Assembly (NCBI GenBank): GCA_024697065.1
Contig: JAILGE010000035.1
Coordinates: forward strand, 1 to 64,000
Source of the DNA: Lachnospiraceae bacterium
GTDB lineage: Bacteria; Bacillota; Clostridia; Lachnospirales; Lachnospiraceae
Length of the DNA stretch: 64,000 nt
Direction of reading: 5' to 3'
Under the pieces are notes generated by a model, which searched no databases, was not told the DNA's origin, and was given only the letters and a program-made list of their open reading frames with translations. The translations under genes and the position numbers were made by a program. Shown piece after piece: positions 8,984-17,653 of this stretch. Position 1 is the stretch's first letter; each line of letters begins with the position of its first letter.

Positions 8984-9589
8984 GTGAGAAACAGAGGTTA
9001 TCGATTTATCATCAGAGATCTTGGCTTTGGCCACGGATCCGCTGTGATGTGTATCAATGCAGCTTGCATCAATGCTCTTCTTAAAGAATACGGCGTAGAG
9101 CCTGTGGTCTTCAGAAAGCTCACATGGGAAGATCTTGCTGAGGGACTTTTGTCCGACAGAGGCAGAGTGATACTGGAAGAGATGCGTCCCAGAAATTTCT
9201 GGCAGATGTGTGATGCGGTATCTCTTCTTTATACCAGATATTATTCAGCAGAGCCCGGTATGGCATATAAGGAGAGATGGTTTAGAAAATATCCCATCCT
9301 CGTTGAAGAGGACATTTACGAATTCATGCTGGAGGAAGGCTTCAGACAGGACGAAGCGCTGGAATTCACGGAATTCTGCAGAGATCATATTCAGGATACC
9401 GACAAGAGGGATCTGAGAGATATGATAGAGCTCTATGATCTTCCGGATGAGATGGCGGAAGTGCTGATGGATATTAAGCTTCTTCCCACCAGACAGAGGA
9501 TGATAGAGGAGCTTATGAAGGTGATCGTCAGAACCGTGAGCATCACCCGAAGGGAAGTTAATATCAGAGAATCAAGAGAGGTATATTAA
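8984..9589 (+). CDS. Stand-alone protein resembling the finger region of DNA polymerase III PolC
   Basis: A 201-residue soluble protein starting at GTG with a GGGGGAAA ribosome site. It is not a recognised stand-alone family. However, from VILEEMRPRNFWQMCDAVSL (about 66) through YPILVEEDIYEFMLEEGF (about 105) to EFTEFCRDH the order and spacing of motifs follow the C-terminal finger segment of PolC/DnaE (MLEDTKPTTFSELVRISG ... CRDDIMVYLI ... AFKIMESVRKG). The catalytic palm aspartates are absent, so it cannot be a polymerase. It may be a domesticated polymerase fragment or DNA-binding module. It is monocistronic between two terminators. Confidence 0.4.
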   Translation: MRNRGYRFIIRDLGFGHGSAVMCINAACINALLKEYGVEPVVFRKLTWEDLAEGLLSDRGRVILEEMRPRNFWQMCDAVSLLYTRYYSAEPGMAYKERWFRKYPILVEEDIYEFMLEEGFRQDEALEFTEFCRDHIQDTDKRDLRDMIELYDLPDEMAEVLMDIKLLPTRQRMIEELMKVIVRTVSITRREVNIRESREVY

Positions 9590-9630
9590 AGATACTCTGA
9601 GCTGCCCGGTTTAAAAACGAATATCAGATT

Positions 9631-9668
9631 AAAAAAGGATGTCGCCGGTAAGTGACATCCTTTTTATA
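9631..9668. terminator. Bidirectional terminator between the convergent 8984 and degV genes
   Basis: AAAAAAGGATGTC, a 10-base loop, GACATCCTTTTT: a 12-bp perfect stem flanked by A and T runs, so it works in both directions for the two convergent genes. Confidence 0.85.
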
Positions 9669-9712
9669 TATCCATAATTTTCGGTCGAAAGATCGGGATC
9701 GTGTGGAGCAGG

Positions 9713-10690
9713 TCAACCTGCTGCAGCGGCGGGACTTTCTCCGGAAGATTGTGCGATGTTAGGTATGGAAGCGTGAATATGAGCTTTCGCGGATACTACA
9801 GGCTCCATTCTGTTTTCTCCCATAAAGAATATGGCTATGGTTCCGGGACCCACATGTGAGCCTGTGCAAAGGTCGTAGTAGCGGACTATCACATCCTCAA
9901 CGGGAAGCTCTGCGCTTAATCTGGATGCTATATATTCCGATTCCTGCTTTGCATCGCAGTGACAGATGGCTATGATCTGACGTTCAGGATGAACGATCCT
10001 CTCTTTAGTCATATTAATGAGATATTCCAGCGCCTTCTTGCGCAGTCTTATCTTGTCATGCATTACGATCTTGCCGTTATCATCTGCCTTAAGTATGGGC
10101 TTTATGGAAAGCAGATTTCCTATGGCAGCTTCTGCGGCGGAGATCCTTCCGCCCTTTTTCAGATACTTGAGATCTCCTACGGTGAAGATGTGATTCATCT
10201 TCATCTTGTTTTCTTCATAAAACCTTACAGCCTCATCCAGAGTGGCTCCGGCAGCGCGGAGGCGGGACATCTTCATTACCATAAGGCCTTCACCCAGGGA
10301 AGCAGATCTGGAATCGATACATCTGATCACTCTGTCCGGATATTCTTCCATGAGATCATCGGCTGCAATGCCGGCAGCCTGAATGGTACCTGAGAGTCCC
10401 CCTGATATGGAGATAAAAAGGATATCTTTTCCTTCACGGAGGATAGGTTCAAAGAAATCCCTGAAGGCACCCATGTTTATCAGAGATGTATGTACATCTG
10501 CACCGTCACGCATGGCGTTATAGAATTTTCTGCCGCTTTCTTCGTAATCACGCCCGCGTTCATGGCAGAGGAATTCTTCTCCGTCGATGGTGCTGACGTA
10601 GCTTATCATACGTATATTGTATTCGTTGAGAAGGTCGTCTGTAAGATTGCTCGCCGAATCGGTTATTATCTCATAATCTGCTGTGCTCAT
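9713..10690 (-). CDS. DegV family fatty-acid-binding protein
   Basis: DegV/FakB proteins hold a fatty acid and present it to FakA kinase for phospholipid synthesis. The 325-residue product begins with the canonical YEIITDSASNLTDDLL. It also shows SISGGLSGTIQAA, CIDSRSASLGEG, LKYLKKGGRISAAEA and the C-terminal GSHVGPGTIAIFF, all hallmark DegV blocks that contact the lipid carboxylate. The last 20 residues are an Ala/Ser/Pro-rich extension. A 7-bp hairpin (ATCCCTG/CAGGGAT, 10712-10728) lies just upstream in its leader. It is encoded alone. The specific fatty acid bound cannot be predicted. Confidence 0.92.
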   Translation of the reverse strand: MSTADYEIITDSASNLTDDLLNEYNIRMISYVSTIDGEEFLCHERGRDYEESGRKFYNAMRDGADVHTSLINMGAFRDFFEPILREGKDILFISISGGLSGTIQAAGIAADDLMEEYPDRVIRCIDSRSASLGEGLMVMKMSRLRAAGATLDEAVRFYEENKMKMNHIFTVGDLKYLKKGGRISAAEAAIGNLLSIKPILKADDNGKIVMHDKIRLRKKALEYLINMTKERIVHPERQIIAICHCDAKQESEYIASRLSAELPVEDVIVRYYDLCTGSHVGPGTIAIFFMGENRMEPVVSAKAHIHASIPNIAQSSGESPAAAAG

Positions 10691-10835
10691 GATAGCCCCT
10701 GCCTTTTAGGAATCCCTGAAACAGGGATCCATACCACAAAAATGAATGCTGTTGCGCATATGACACAACTGTTTAATGATAAAACCATGATACATAGTCT
10801 CAAAAACTATGTCAAGCGGTATCAAGAACTTGCGG

Positions 10836-10864
10836 TTGCATGGCAGGATTAATTAGTTTATAGT
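10836..10864 (+). promoter_or_regulatory. Predicted promoter of the MBOAT-SGNH operon
   Basis: TTGCAT, 17-base spacer, TATAGT, located about 75 bases before the MBOAT start. Confidence 0.55.
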
Positions 10865-10938
10865 GTCACCATAAAAGATTTTTGACTTAATCTGACTTTA
10901 ATTTGGTCAGTTTCTATATTTTTGATTGGTTTTTTTAT

Positions 10939-12402
10939 ATGGTTTTTTCCGGATTTGACTTTTTATTCGGCTTTTTGCCGCTTTTTTTATTTTTTTATCT
11001 TTTGATACCGGGACAAAAGGCATGGACGGTTCAGATGAAGAACCTGTGTCTTTTAGTCTTCAGTCTCTTTTTCTATGCATACGGTGAGCCTGTATATGTG
11101 TGGCTCATGGCAGCATCCATAATTGTGAATTACTTCCTTTCCCTGGGAATGTCCGGGACGGGTAAGACGGTGAAGAAGGATGAGACTGCAAGAAGAAAGC
11201 TCTGTCTGGTTATTTCGTGCATTTTCAATCTGTTTATCCTGGTATTTTTTAAATATGCCCCCTTTGTGGTCGAGAATATAAATATCCTGACGGACTATCT
11301 GAGGGCTTCGGGTATCATCTCGATACCGCATCTTAATGTTCCCGATCTTGAGAATCCGGTGGGGATCAGTTTCTATACTTTCCAGATACTCTCTTACATG
11401 ATCGATATTTACAAAAGACGATATCCCGCAGAGAGGAATTTTCTTAATGTGGCGACATATATTTCCATGTTCCCGCAGCTTATCGCCGGTCCGATCGTAA
11501 AGTATACCGAAGTTAAGAAGAAGCTTGAGAAAAGGCATGTTACGGCACTTGCTTTTGACAGAGGCGTAAAGTATTTCATTATAGGTCTCGCTGCCAAAGT
11601 GGTATTGGCGAATCGTGTGGGTAATCTTATGAATGATATCGACAGGATAGGGAGCGAAAGTATCTCTACGGGACTTGCGTGGATGGGCGCCATCGCATAC
11701 AGTCTTCAGATATATTTTGACTTCTATGGATATTCGCTGATGGCAGTGGGCCTTGGAAAGATGACGGGGTTCAGGTTTCCGGAAAACTTCAGAGATCCCT
11801 ATGCGGCGGGAAGTATGACGGAATTCTGGCGGAGATGGCATATCACCCTCGGCAGATGGTTTAGAGAATATGTATATATACCACTGGGCGGCAACAGACA
11901 GGGCAGACTTAAGACAGTCAGGAATATTTTTATCGTTTGGCTTTTAACGGGTATATGGCATGGGGCCGGCTGGAACTTTATCCTGTGGGGGATGATGCTT
12001 TTTGTATTATTGATATCGGAAAAAATGGTCACAGGCCGGTTCCTTGAAAAACATAAGATTATATCACATTTATATATGTTTATACTTATTCCGTGCTCAT
12101 GGGTATTCTTCTTCACGGACAATACGACGGAGATGAGGATATGGTTTGCGAGGATGTTCGGACTGATCTCAAAAGAGGAAATGAAGCATATCAGCATGTC
12201 TGACGTGCTTGTATACGGAAGACCCTATATCCCGGTGCTGATAACGGCCCTGATCTTTTGCGTGCCGGTTATCAGAAAGTTTGTATTTATGTTGCTCAGA
12301 AAGAAAGTTGTGGGAACGGTAATGTGTATAGTTCTCTTTTTCCTGTCGGTGTTCTATCTTGCGTCGGGATTGGAGAATCCGTTTTTATATTTCAGGTTTT
12401 GA
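10939..12402 (+). CDS. MBOAT family O-acyltransferase (AlgI/DltB-like)
   Basis: A polytopic membrane acyltransferase that moves an acyl group, usually acetyl, across the membrane to an exported polysaccharide or wall polymer. I start it at the ATG giving MVFSGFDFLFGFLPLFLF, the standard AlgI N-terminus, rather than the upstream TTG of the ORF track. Length is then 487. Diagnostic features are FYTFQILSYMIDIYKRR, the stretch MTEFWRRWHITLGRWFREYVYIPLGGNRQG, and the catalytic-site TGIWHGAGWNF with its invariant His. About 10-12 membrane segments are visible. The next gene overlaps its stop and encodes the usual periplasmic-type SGNH partner. Confidence 0.9.
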   Translation: MVFSGFDFLFGFLPLFLFFYLLIPGQKAWTVQMKNLCLLVFSLFFYAYGEPVYVWLMAASIIVNYFLSLGMSGTGKTVKKDETARRKLCLVISCIFNLFILVFFKYAPFVVENINILTDYLRASGIISIPHLNVPDLENPVGISFYTFQILSYMIDIYKRRYPAERNFLNVATYISMFPQLIAGPIVKYTEVKKKLEKRHVTALAFDRGVKYFIIGLAAKVVLANRVGNLMNDIDRIGSESISTGLAWMGAIAYSLQIYFDFYGYSLMAVGLGKMTGFRFPENFRDPYAAGSMTEFWRRWHITLGRWFREYVYIPLGGNRQGRLKTVRNIFIVWLLTGIWHGAGWNFILWGMMLFVLLISEKMVTGRFLEKHKIISHLYMFILIPCSWVFFFTDNTTEMRIWFARMFGLISKEEMKHISMSDVLVYGRPYIPVLITALIFCVPVIRKFVFMLLRKKVVGTVMCIVLFFLSVFYLASGLENPFLYFRF

Positions 12403-13508
12403 TGATCATGAAAAAGAATGTTTGTTTTGTTTTGATAATATTGATATCCCTTCTTCTTGAGTCCTATGGTTTATTCCTGTCTCATGCAGGATATCATGCT
12501 TCCGATGACAGTAAAGTCACTGTGGGCAAAGGCATCGCACGTGCTTTCAATTCGCCTAACGACGGTATTTATCCATGGAATCTGAAGGAGATGCTGGCTG
12601 AATACAATGAGATGACGGCAGGTATCGAAGATGATCATATGGCAGATTCCGTTTATGAAGATGAAGGTTCTGTCTTATATGATGATTACGATATGATAGA
12701 CAGCATAGCCGGAGGTGTCGGCGGATGGGAGCATGATTATGCTGCTACGGTTTTTGATATGCTGACAGGTGCCGGAGAAGGTACGGCAGACGCTGCAAAG
12801 GACAGTATCGTGACAGATGTGAATGATGATCTGTCTGCGGAAAAAACAGACACCGGGGAAGAAGCTTCGGAATATGATATTTCCGCGGCGGATCCTTCTG
12901 AATATTACTGGCCCCAGCCCTGGGAATTTACGGAGGTTGATGATTCGTATTTTGATGATGCGGTATTTATAGGTGATTCCAGGATGGTCGGACTCTATAC
13001 TTATGGGAATATGGAAAATGCCACGTTTTATGCGGCCACTTCCTCTACTGTATATAATATAATGAAGAAGCGTGTGAAAACGGGCTACTCCGGTACCGTA
13101 AGAGAGGGGCTTACAGAGAACAGATTCGGCAAGATCTATATAATGTTAGGAGTAAATGAGCTCGGAATTGCGGGAACTGATTATTATATCGATCATTATA
13201 GAGAGCTGATAGATGAGATAAAGGAACTGCAGCCGGATGCGCTTATTTATATACATGCCATCGGTCATGTGAGAGGTGTGCCGGTTCCCAATAACAGGGC
13301 CATTAATAACAGCAATATCAATGAGAAGAATCTCGCTTTGTATAAGCTGGCTATGGAAGAGGGCGCGGTATTTCTTGATATCAATTCTGTATACGATGAT
13401 GAGACAGGTAATCTGAAGGATGAAGCCACGGGAGACGGGGTTCATGTTAATGCAAAACATACGGCTGAGTGGCATGAATTCTACAATTCACATGCTGTAT
13501 CTGAATGA
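12402..13508 (+). CDS. SGNH/GDSL-type esterase or acyltransferase, membrane-anchored
   Basis: The gene overlaps the MBOAT stop by one base (TGATG), a sign of coupled translation; a second ATG six bases later is an equally good start. After an N-terminal signal-anchor (VCFVLIILISLLLESYGLFL) comes an acidic low-complexity region to about residue 170. The SGNH domain follows: block I FIGDSRMVGL, block III GVNELG, block V DGVHVN, giving the Ser-Asp-His triad. MBOAT plus SGNH pairs O-acetylate exopolysaccharide or cell-wall glycans, the SGNH protein being the extracytoplasmic transferase or esterase. The ORF-track start at 12258 lies inside the MBOAT gene and is rejected. Confidence 0.82.
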   Translation: MIMKKNVCFVLIILISLLLESYGLFLSHAGYHASDDSKVTVGKGIARAFNSPNDGIYPWNLKEMLAEYNEMTAGIEDDHMADSVYEDEGSVLYDDYDMIDSIAGGVGGWEHDYAATVFDMLTGAGEGTADAAKDSIVTDVNDDLSAEKTDTGEEASEYDISAADPSEYYWPQPWEFTEVDDSYFDDAVFIGDSRMVGLYTYGNMENATFYAATSSTVYNIMKKRVKTGYSGTVREGLTENRFGKIYIMLGVNELGIAGTDYYIDHYRELIDEIKELQPDALIYIHAIGHVRGVPVPNNRAINNSNINEKNLALYKLAMEEGAVFLDINSVYDDETGNLKDEATGDGVHVNAKHTAEWHEFYNSHAVSE

Positions 13509-13569
13509 AAAAACGGATTGAGTTATAATAGGTATATTTGGAAAAGAATTATGACATGAGGTAATGGGT

Positions 13570-14145
13570 TTGAAGAACAGGATTAAAAAAACGATCGTCA
13601 TGCTTTCTGCGACGACTTTGCTCTGTGCATGTACAAAGGAAGAAAAGACACCTGTAGTTACATCATCAGAGAATGCGGTATCTCTTAATGCCGTAAGCGT
13701 ATCTATCAATAATGTACGTTATACGGAGCTTGAGTTTGAAGTTCCGGAGAAGTTTGTGGCCTCCGAAGATAATTCGGAGATTTATGAGATGTATGCAAGC
13801 CCGCTTTCAACGGATCATTCATATATCACTTACAGCAGGAAGATCGTTTCTGCGGAGGATGATTACAGTATCTTTACAACAGAAGATATGCAGGATGCAT
13901 TAAAGAGCCTCAGCGGAAACACGGCTGTATCGGATTTTTCCAATGAGTATTCGGAGGAAGACGGATATCGAAGGATAAAGGCGGAAGTTGTTATCAGACC
14001 GGAATCCGACGAGTATCATATGACGGAATATATTTATGTAACTGATAATTTTGTTTTCACGCTGATATACATGCTTGATACGGGGGCTGAAGAGGGGTGG
14101 AGTGCCGAATTTGAAAAAAGTATGTCAGGAATAGAATTAAAGTAA
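13570..14145 (+). CDS. Small lipoprotein of unknown function
   Basis: I prefer the TTG at 13570 because GAGG lies 8 bases upstream; the ATG at 13564 has only a 2-base spacing. The product then starts MKNRIKKTIVMLSATTLLCAC, a lipoprotein signal with lipobox LCAC. The mature part (about 170 residues) is acidic with mixed alpha/beta prediction and no recognised motif (EFEVPEKFVASEDNSEIYEM). A TATAAT at 13524 could serve as its -10. It sits between the O-acylation pair and a nucleotidyltransferase, but no functional link is proven. Confidence 0.7.
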   Translation: MKNRIKKTIVMLSATTLLCACTKEEKTPVVTSSENAVSLNAVSVSINNVRYTELEFEVPEKFVASEDNSEIYEMYASPLSTDHSYITYSRKIVSAEDDYSIFTTEDMQDALKSLSGNTAVSDFSNEYSEEDGYRRIKAEVVIRPESDEYHMTEYIYVTDNFVFTLIYMLDTGAEEGWSAEFEKSMSGIELK

Positions 14146-14205
14146 GGAAAATGGTATGATAAGCATTGAAAAAACGATTTCATTAAGGTCAGGGGAGGAC
14201 TGGAT

Positions 14206-15138
14206 ATGAGTATTAAACCTACATTGGTTATCCTTGCTGCGGGAATGGGCAGCAGATACGGCGGACTTAAGCAGATCGATCCCATAGATGAAGAGGGACA
14301 CAAGATAATAGACTTTTCAATCTATGATGCTATCCGTGCAGGGTTTGGCAAAGTTGTATTCATTATCAAGAAGGAGCATGAGCAGGACTTCAGAAAAGTC
14401 ATCGGAGATCAGGTAAGCTCAAAGGTTCCTGTTGAATATGTATTTCAGACTCTTGATGATGTTCCCGAAGGATTTAAGATCCCTGAAGGCAGAGAGAAAC
14501 CCTGGGGAACAGCACATGCTATCTATGCCTGCCGTGATGTGGTAAAGGAACCCTTTGCTGTCATCAATTCGGATGATTATTACGGAGTGAGTGCATTCAA
14601 GACACTTGCGGACTTTCTTGCAGCGCCTGTTGCGGAGAAGGAGGGATTGCTTCCTTTCTGCATGGTGGGATATTATCTTAAAAACACCATGACAGAGAAT
14701 GGATATGTATCCCGCGGATGCTGCAGAATGAATGAGAATGGGTATCTCACACATATAGAAGAGCTGACACATATTGAGAAGACGGCTACCGGTGCGAGAT
14801 ATACGATGGATGACGGTGCAACATATAAAGATATAGATGTTGAATCGCTTGTGTCAATGAATATGTGGGGATTCGGCCCTGAGATCTTCGGAGAGCTTAA
14901 GAAGTCGCTGGATCATTTCTTTAATGACGGAATAGCGCTTCAGACCCTTAAAAGTGAGTGCTTTATTCCTATCGAAGTAGGTAATATGGTAAATAATAAT
15001 ATAGCATCGGTTAAGGTGCTTTCGTCTGCCGACAAGTGGTTTGGCGTGACATATAAGGAAGACAAGCCAAATGTTATGGCATCCATCAAGGCACTGAAAG
15101 ACGCAAGCGTATATCCCGAGAAACTCTGGACGATTTGA
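14206..15138 (+). CDS. Sugar-phosphate nucleotidyltransferase family protein
   Basis: A soluble 310-residue NTP_transferase-fold protein. LVILAAGMGSRYGGLKQIDPI at the N-terminus is the nucleotide-binding signature (GxGxRxGGxKQ). PWGTAHAIYACRD and FAVINSDDYYG give the base-contact and metal-binding aspartate segments. It lacks the left-handed beta-helix tail of GlgC or GlmU. Such proteins make NDP-sugars for glycan synthesis, which fits the nearby MBOAT/SGNH and beta-helix genes, but the sugar cannot be identified. A GGGGAGG ribosome site precedes the ATG and a strong terminator follows. Confidence 0.82.
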   Translation: MSIKPTLVILAAGMGSRYGGLKQIDPIDEEGHKIIDFSIYDAIRAGFGKVVFIIKKEHEQDFRKVIGDQVSSKVPVEYVFQTLDDVPEGFKIPEGREKPWGTAHAIYACRDVVKEPFAVINSDDYYGVSAFKTLADFLAAPVAEKEGLLPFCMVGYYLKNTMTENGYVSRGCCRMNENGYLTHIEELTHIEKTATGARYTMDDGATYKDIDVESLVSMNMWGFGPEIFGELKKSLDHFFNDGIALQTLKSECFIPIEVGNMVNNNIASVKVLSSADKWFGVTYKEDKPNVMASIKALKDASVYPEKLWTI

Positions 15139-15157
15139 TCGGCAAAGCCGCTGATAT

Positions 15158-15197
15158 GAAAGCCACAGAAAAGTAAATACTTTTCTGTGGCTTTTTT
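15158..15197 (+). terminator. Strong terminator after the nucleotidyltransferase gene
   Basis: AAAGCCACAGAAAAG, loop TAAATA, CTTTTCTGTGGCTTT plus T run: a perfect 15-bp stem. Confidence 0.92.
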
Positions 15198-15465
15198 GTT
15201 TTTACAAAAACAACTATTCGAGTTGTTTAGGGAACATGAAAAACGTTACGCTGAAGTGGTAACTAATGCTTGACAAATCATAAGATTTGTGTGAGCGGAA
15301 GGAGATGAAAAAGGAAAAATCGGTAATGAATGAAACTTGAATACGTAAAAGAATATCTCTAGTATTTTAGACAGTTTGGTGCGTGGGAAATTGTTTTCAA
15401 AGCAACAAACTAACATGTTAATATTGGCTATGCAATGCTAGATATTATTACAGGAGGTGGACGTA
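15198..15465 (+). promoter_or_regulatory. Long leader with inverted repeats before the beta-helix gene
   Basis: This roughly 270-base gap has no ORF. It contains two perfect hairpins, AAACAACT/AGTTGTTT (15208-15228) and ACAAATC/GATTTGT (15274-15291). The second overlaps a TTGACA, but no -10 lies at the right distance. An ideal ribosome site (AGGAGGTGG) ends the region. Regulation of a surface protein by a protein operator or RNA structure is plausible; no known riboswitch consensus is recognised. Confidence 0.4.
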
Positions 15466-17646
15466 ATGAAAAAAGTAACTGTCAACTTGTTGTCAGCGGC
15501 GCTTTGTACAGCCGTGGCAGCAACATGCATCGTGGGAAATGCCGGCAACACATTAGCAAGGAGTAACGGTCATTCTAATCAGGAGACTCAGGAGACTCAT
15601 TCTGCAACCGGAAAGATCACTGTCGGTAACAAGCAGTATGATACCATTGAAGCTGCTATAAAAGCTGCAAAGCCCGGAGATACTGTATTCCTTGAATCCG
15701 GTGCAGAATACTGCGGAACGGTTAACCTTGAATCGGTTCGCGGAGCACAGGGAAATCCCATAACCATTACAACTACAGGTGAGGGAATGGCAGTTATCAC
15801 AGGACATCCTAATGTTGCTGCTGATGATGGTCTTGTATCGATCAACAATTCTTCTTATCTGATCTTTAAGAATCTGAATTTCAAGGATTATAGAACAGGT
15901 AAAAATAAGGTGGGTTTGGAAGCGATCGATATCAGGGGAACTTCATCTGATATCATGATCATCGGATGCAAGTTTGAGAATATCGGTCATGATTATGTTA
16001 AAGACGGGACTCAGAAAAAGGCTAATGCTCATGCCATTATTGCCAAGAGTAACAGTTCCAGTAAGCAGATCTCTAATATCCGTGTTCTGTATAACGAGGT
16101 AACCGGATGCGAACTCGGACAGAGTGAGGCTGTTGTATTTAACGGAAACGTAGTTGATTCATGCATTAACTTCAACTATATCCACGATAACGACAATATC
16201 GGTATCGATTTCATTGGATATGAAGAGGATATATTTAAGGATTATAACCGAGCTAAAAACTGTGAGTGTATAGGTAACTATGTAAGCAATATCACAAGTT
16301 ATGAAAACCCTGCTTACGGTACTCACCAGAGAGGCGCTGACGGTATCTATGTCGATGGTGGAACAAAGATCGTCATTGCCGATAACTTTGTTGAGTCCTG
16401 TGATATAGGAATTGAAGTAGCAAGTGAGTGGGATGGATACGCTGCAGATTATGTGGATGTATTCAACAATTACGTATCCGGCAGCTATTATGCAGGTATT
16501 TCCATCGGGGGAAGCGATGAGGGTGATGATGGAAGCACAAATGCATGTCACTTCCACCACAATACACTCGTTGGACAGGGTCTTGAGATTCAGAGCATCG
16601 AGGATGGTCACAGCAATGACTTTGCAGACAGCAACATAACCGCTTCCAGTGCTTCCAAGATCAAGGCTAAGGAAGGAAAAGGATTTAATGAGTCTGTAAG
16701 ATATACAGGTGATGAGTACAGCGGTGCAAGTTCAAATATGCCCATGGTTTACTATGGAATGTGGGGACGTGAGAATTTAACTGACAGTGTCTATGCTGCT
16801 GAGCTTGCTTCATTCAACAGCAGAAGTATGCTTTCAAGGGGTGCTGATACTTATACAACATCTCATGAACTTCCTGCAGAAGAAGTAGTAGAGCCTACAG
16901 AAGAGCCTACAGAGGAAGTAGTAGAGCCTACAGAAGCACCTACAGAAGAAGTAGTAGAGCCCACAGAGGCACCTACAGAAGAAGTAAAGCCCACAGAAGC
17001 GCCTACAGAAGAGGTTAAGCCTACAGAAGCAGCTACAGAGGAAGTAAAACCCACAGAAGCAGCTACAGAAGAGGTTAAGCCTACGGAAGCAGCTGCAGAG
17101 GAAGTAAAACCTACAGAGGCACCTACAGAAGAGGTAAAGCCTACGGAAGCAGCTACTGAAGAAGTAAAGCCCACAGAGGCACCTGTGGAAATAGTTGTTG
17201 ATAATGGCGATACGGGTATCGTGATCGACGGAAACGCTGCTGACTGGGAAGAATATGATTATTATACAAACGGTTCCATGAGCATCTGGACAGACAGTGA
17301 TGATCATTATTTCTACTTCTGCATAAAGGCCGGCGACATCAATAAGTATCAGCTTATGATCAATTCCGACAATAAGTCTTCAACCGGTTATAAGGCTTCA
17401 GGTTGCGGCGTTGAAGGTGTTGATTACCTGATCGAGAATGGTAAGCTTTACAAGAGCCGCAGCAGAAAATGGGAATTTGATAAGTTATCATCCGATATAT
17501 CAACGATCGTAAAGAGCGGAGACGTGATCGAGATAAGGACCAGTATCGATGAGCTCTCACGTATCGGAAACGATTACAGCTTCTCATTTATCAAGCTCGA
17601 TAATAACTACAATACTCTTGATTATGTATATGGATCTACCGACTGA
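15466..17646 (+). CDS. Secreted right-handed beta-helix protein with PTEAPTEEV linker and C-terminal CBM9-like domain
   Basis: I start at the ATG at 15466, 7 bases after AGGAGG, giving 726 residues. A signal peptide (MKKVTVNLLSAALCTAVAATC) precedes a parallel beta-helix (about 50-430) that begins with QYDTIEAAIKAAKPGDTVFL, typical of pectate-lyase-like and NosD-like folds. Then comes a linker of about 105 residues with repeated PTEAxTEEV units, and a C-terminal domain starting IVIDGNAADWEEYDYYTNGS, which resembles CBM9/DOMON-type sugar-binding modules. It is therefore an exported polysaccharide-binding or lyase-like protein. Catalytic residues could not be assigned and no LPxTG or SLH anchor is visible. 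Confidence 0.72.
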   Translation: MKKVTVNLLSAALCTAVAATCIVGNAGNTLARSNGHSNQETQETHSATGKITVGNKQYDTIEAAIKAAKPGDTVFLESGAEYCGTVNLESVRGAQGNPITITTTGEGMAVITGHPNVAADDGLVSINNSSYLIFKNLNFKDYRTGKNKVGLEAIDIRGTSSDIMIIGCKFENIGHDYVKDGTQKKANAHAIIAKSNSSSKQISNIRVLYNEVTGCELGQSEAVVFNGNVVDSCINFNYIHDNDNIGIDFIGYEEDIFKDYNRAKNCECIGNYVSNITSYENPAYGTHQRGADGIYVDGGTKIVIADNFVESCDIGIEVASEWDGYAADYVDVFNNYVSGSYYAGISIGGSDEGDDGSTNACHFHHNTLVGQGLEIQSIEDGHSNDFADSNITASSASKIKAKEGKGFNESVRYTGDEYSGASSNMPMVYYGMWGRENLTDSVYAAELASFNSRSMLSRGADTYTTSHELPAEEVVEPTEEPTEEVVEPTEAPTEEVVEPTEAPTEEVKPTEAPTEEVKPTEAATEEVKPTEAATEEVKPTEAAAEEVKPTEAPTEEVKPTEAATEEVKPTEAPVEIVVDNGDTGIVIDGNAADWEEYDYYTNGSMSIWTDSDDHYFYFCIKAGDINKYQLMINSDNKSSTGYKASGCGVEGVDYLIENGKLYKSRSRKWEFDKLSSDISTIVKSGDVIEIRTSIDELSRIGNDYSFSFIKLDNNYNTLDYVYGSTD
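16879..17187 (+). repeat. In-frame tandem repeats encoding the Thr/Glu/Pro linker
   Basis: Roughly ten imperfect 24-36 base units encode PTEE(V)VxPTEA blocks. Neighbouring units differ by whole insertions and silent changes, as expected for slippage-prone linker DNA. The antisense ORFs here are artefacts of the repeat. Confidence 0.85.
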
Positions 17647-17653
17647 GGTCTGA

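Noticed and set aside
10490-10852. 120-aa plus-strand ORF over the degV start
   Set aside because: It is antisense to conserved DegV motifs and has no family features.
12258-12401. ORF-track start of the SGNH gene within the MBOAT gene
   Set aside because: The 48 extra codons are a shadow of the MBOAT frame; the signal-anchor starts exactly at the overlapping ATG.
16879-17187. CRISPR-like or tandem DNA repeat array
   Set aside because: The units are in-frame with a secreted protein, vary in length and have no unique spacers.
16834-17307. Antisense ORFs (157 and 103 aa) rich in Cys/Phe/Leu or Ser/Val
   Set aside because: They are the reverse reading of the PTEAPTEEV linker repeats; no ribosome site, and the plus-strand protein is clearly real.
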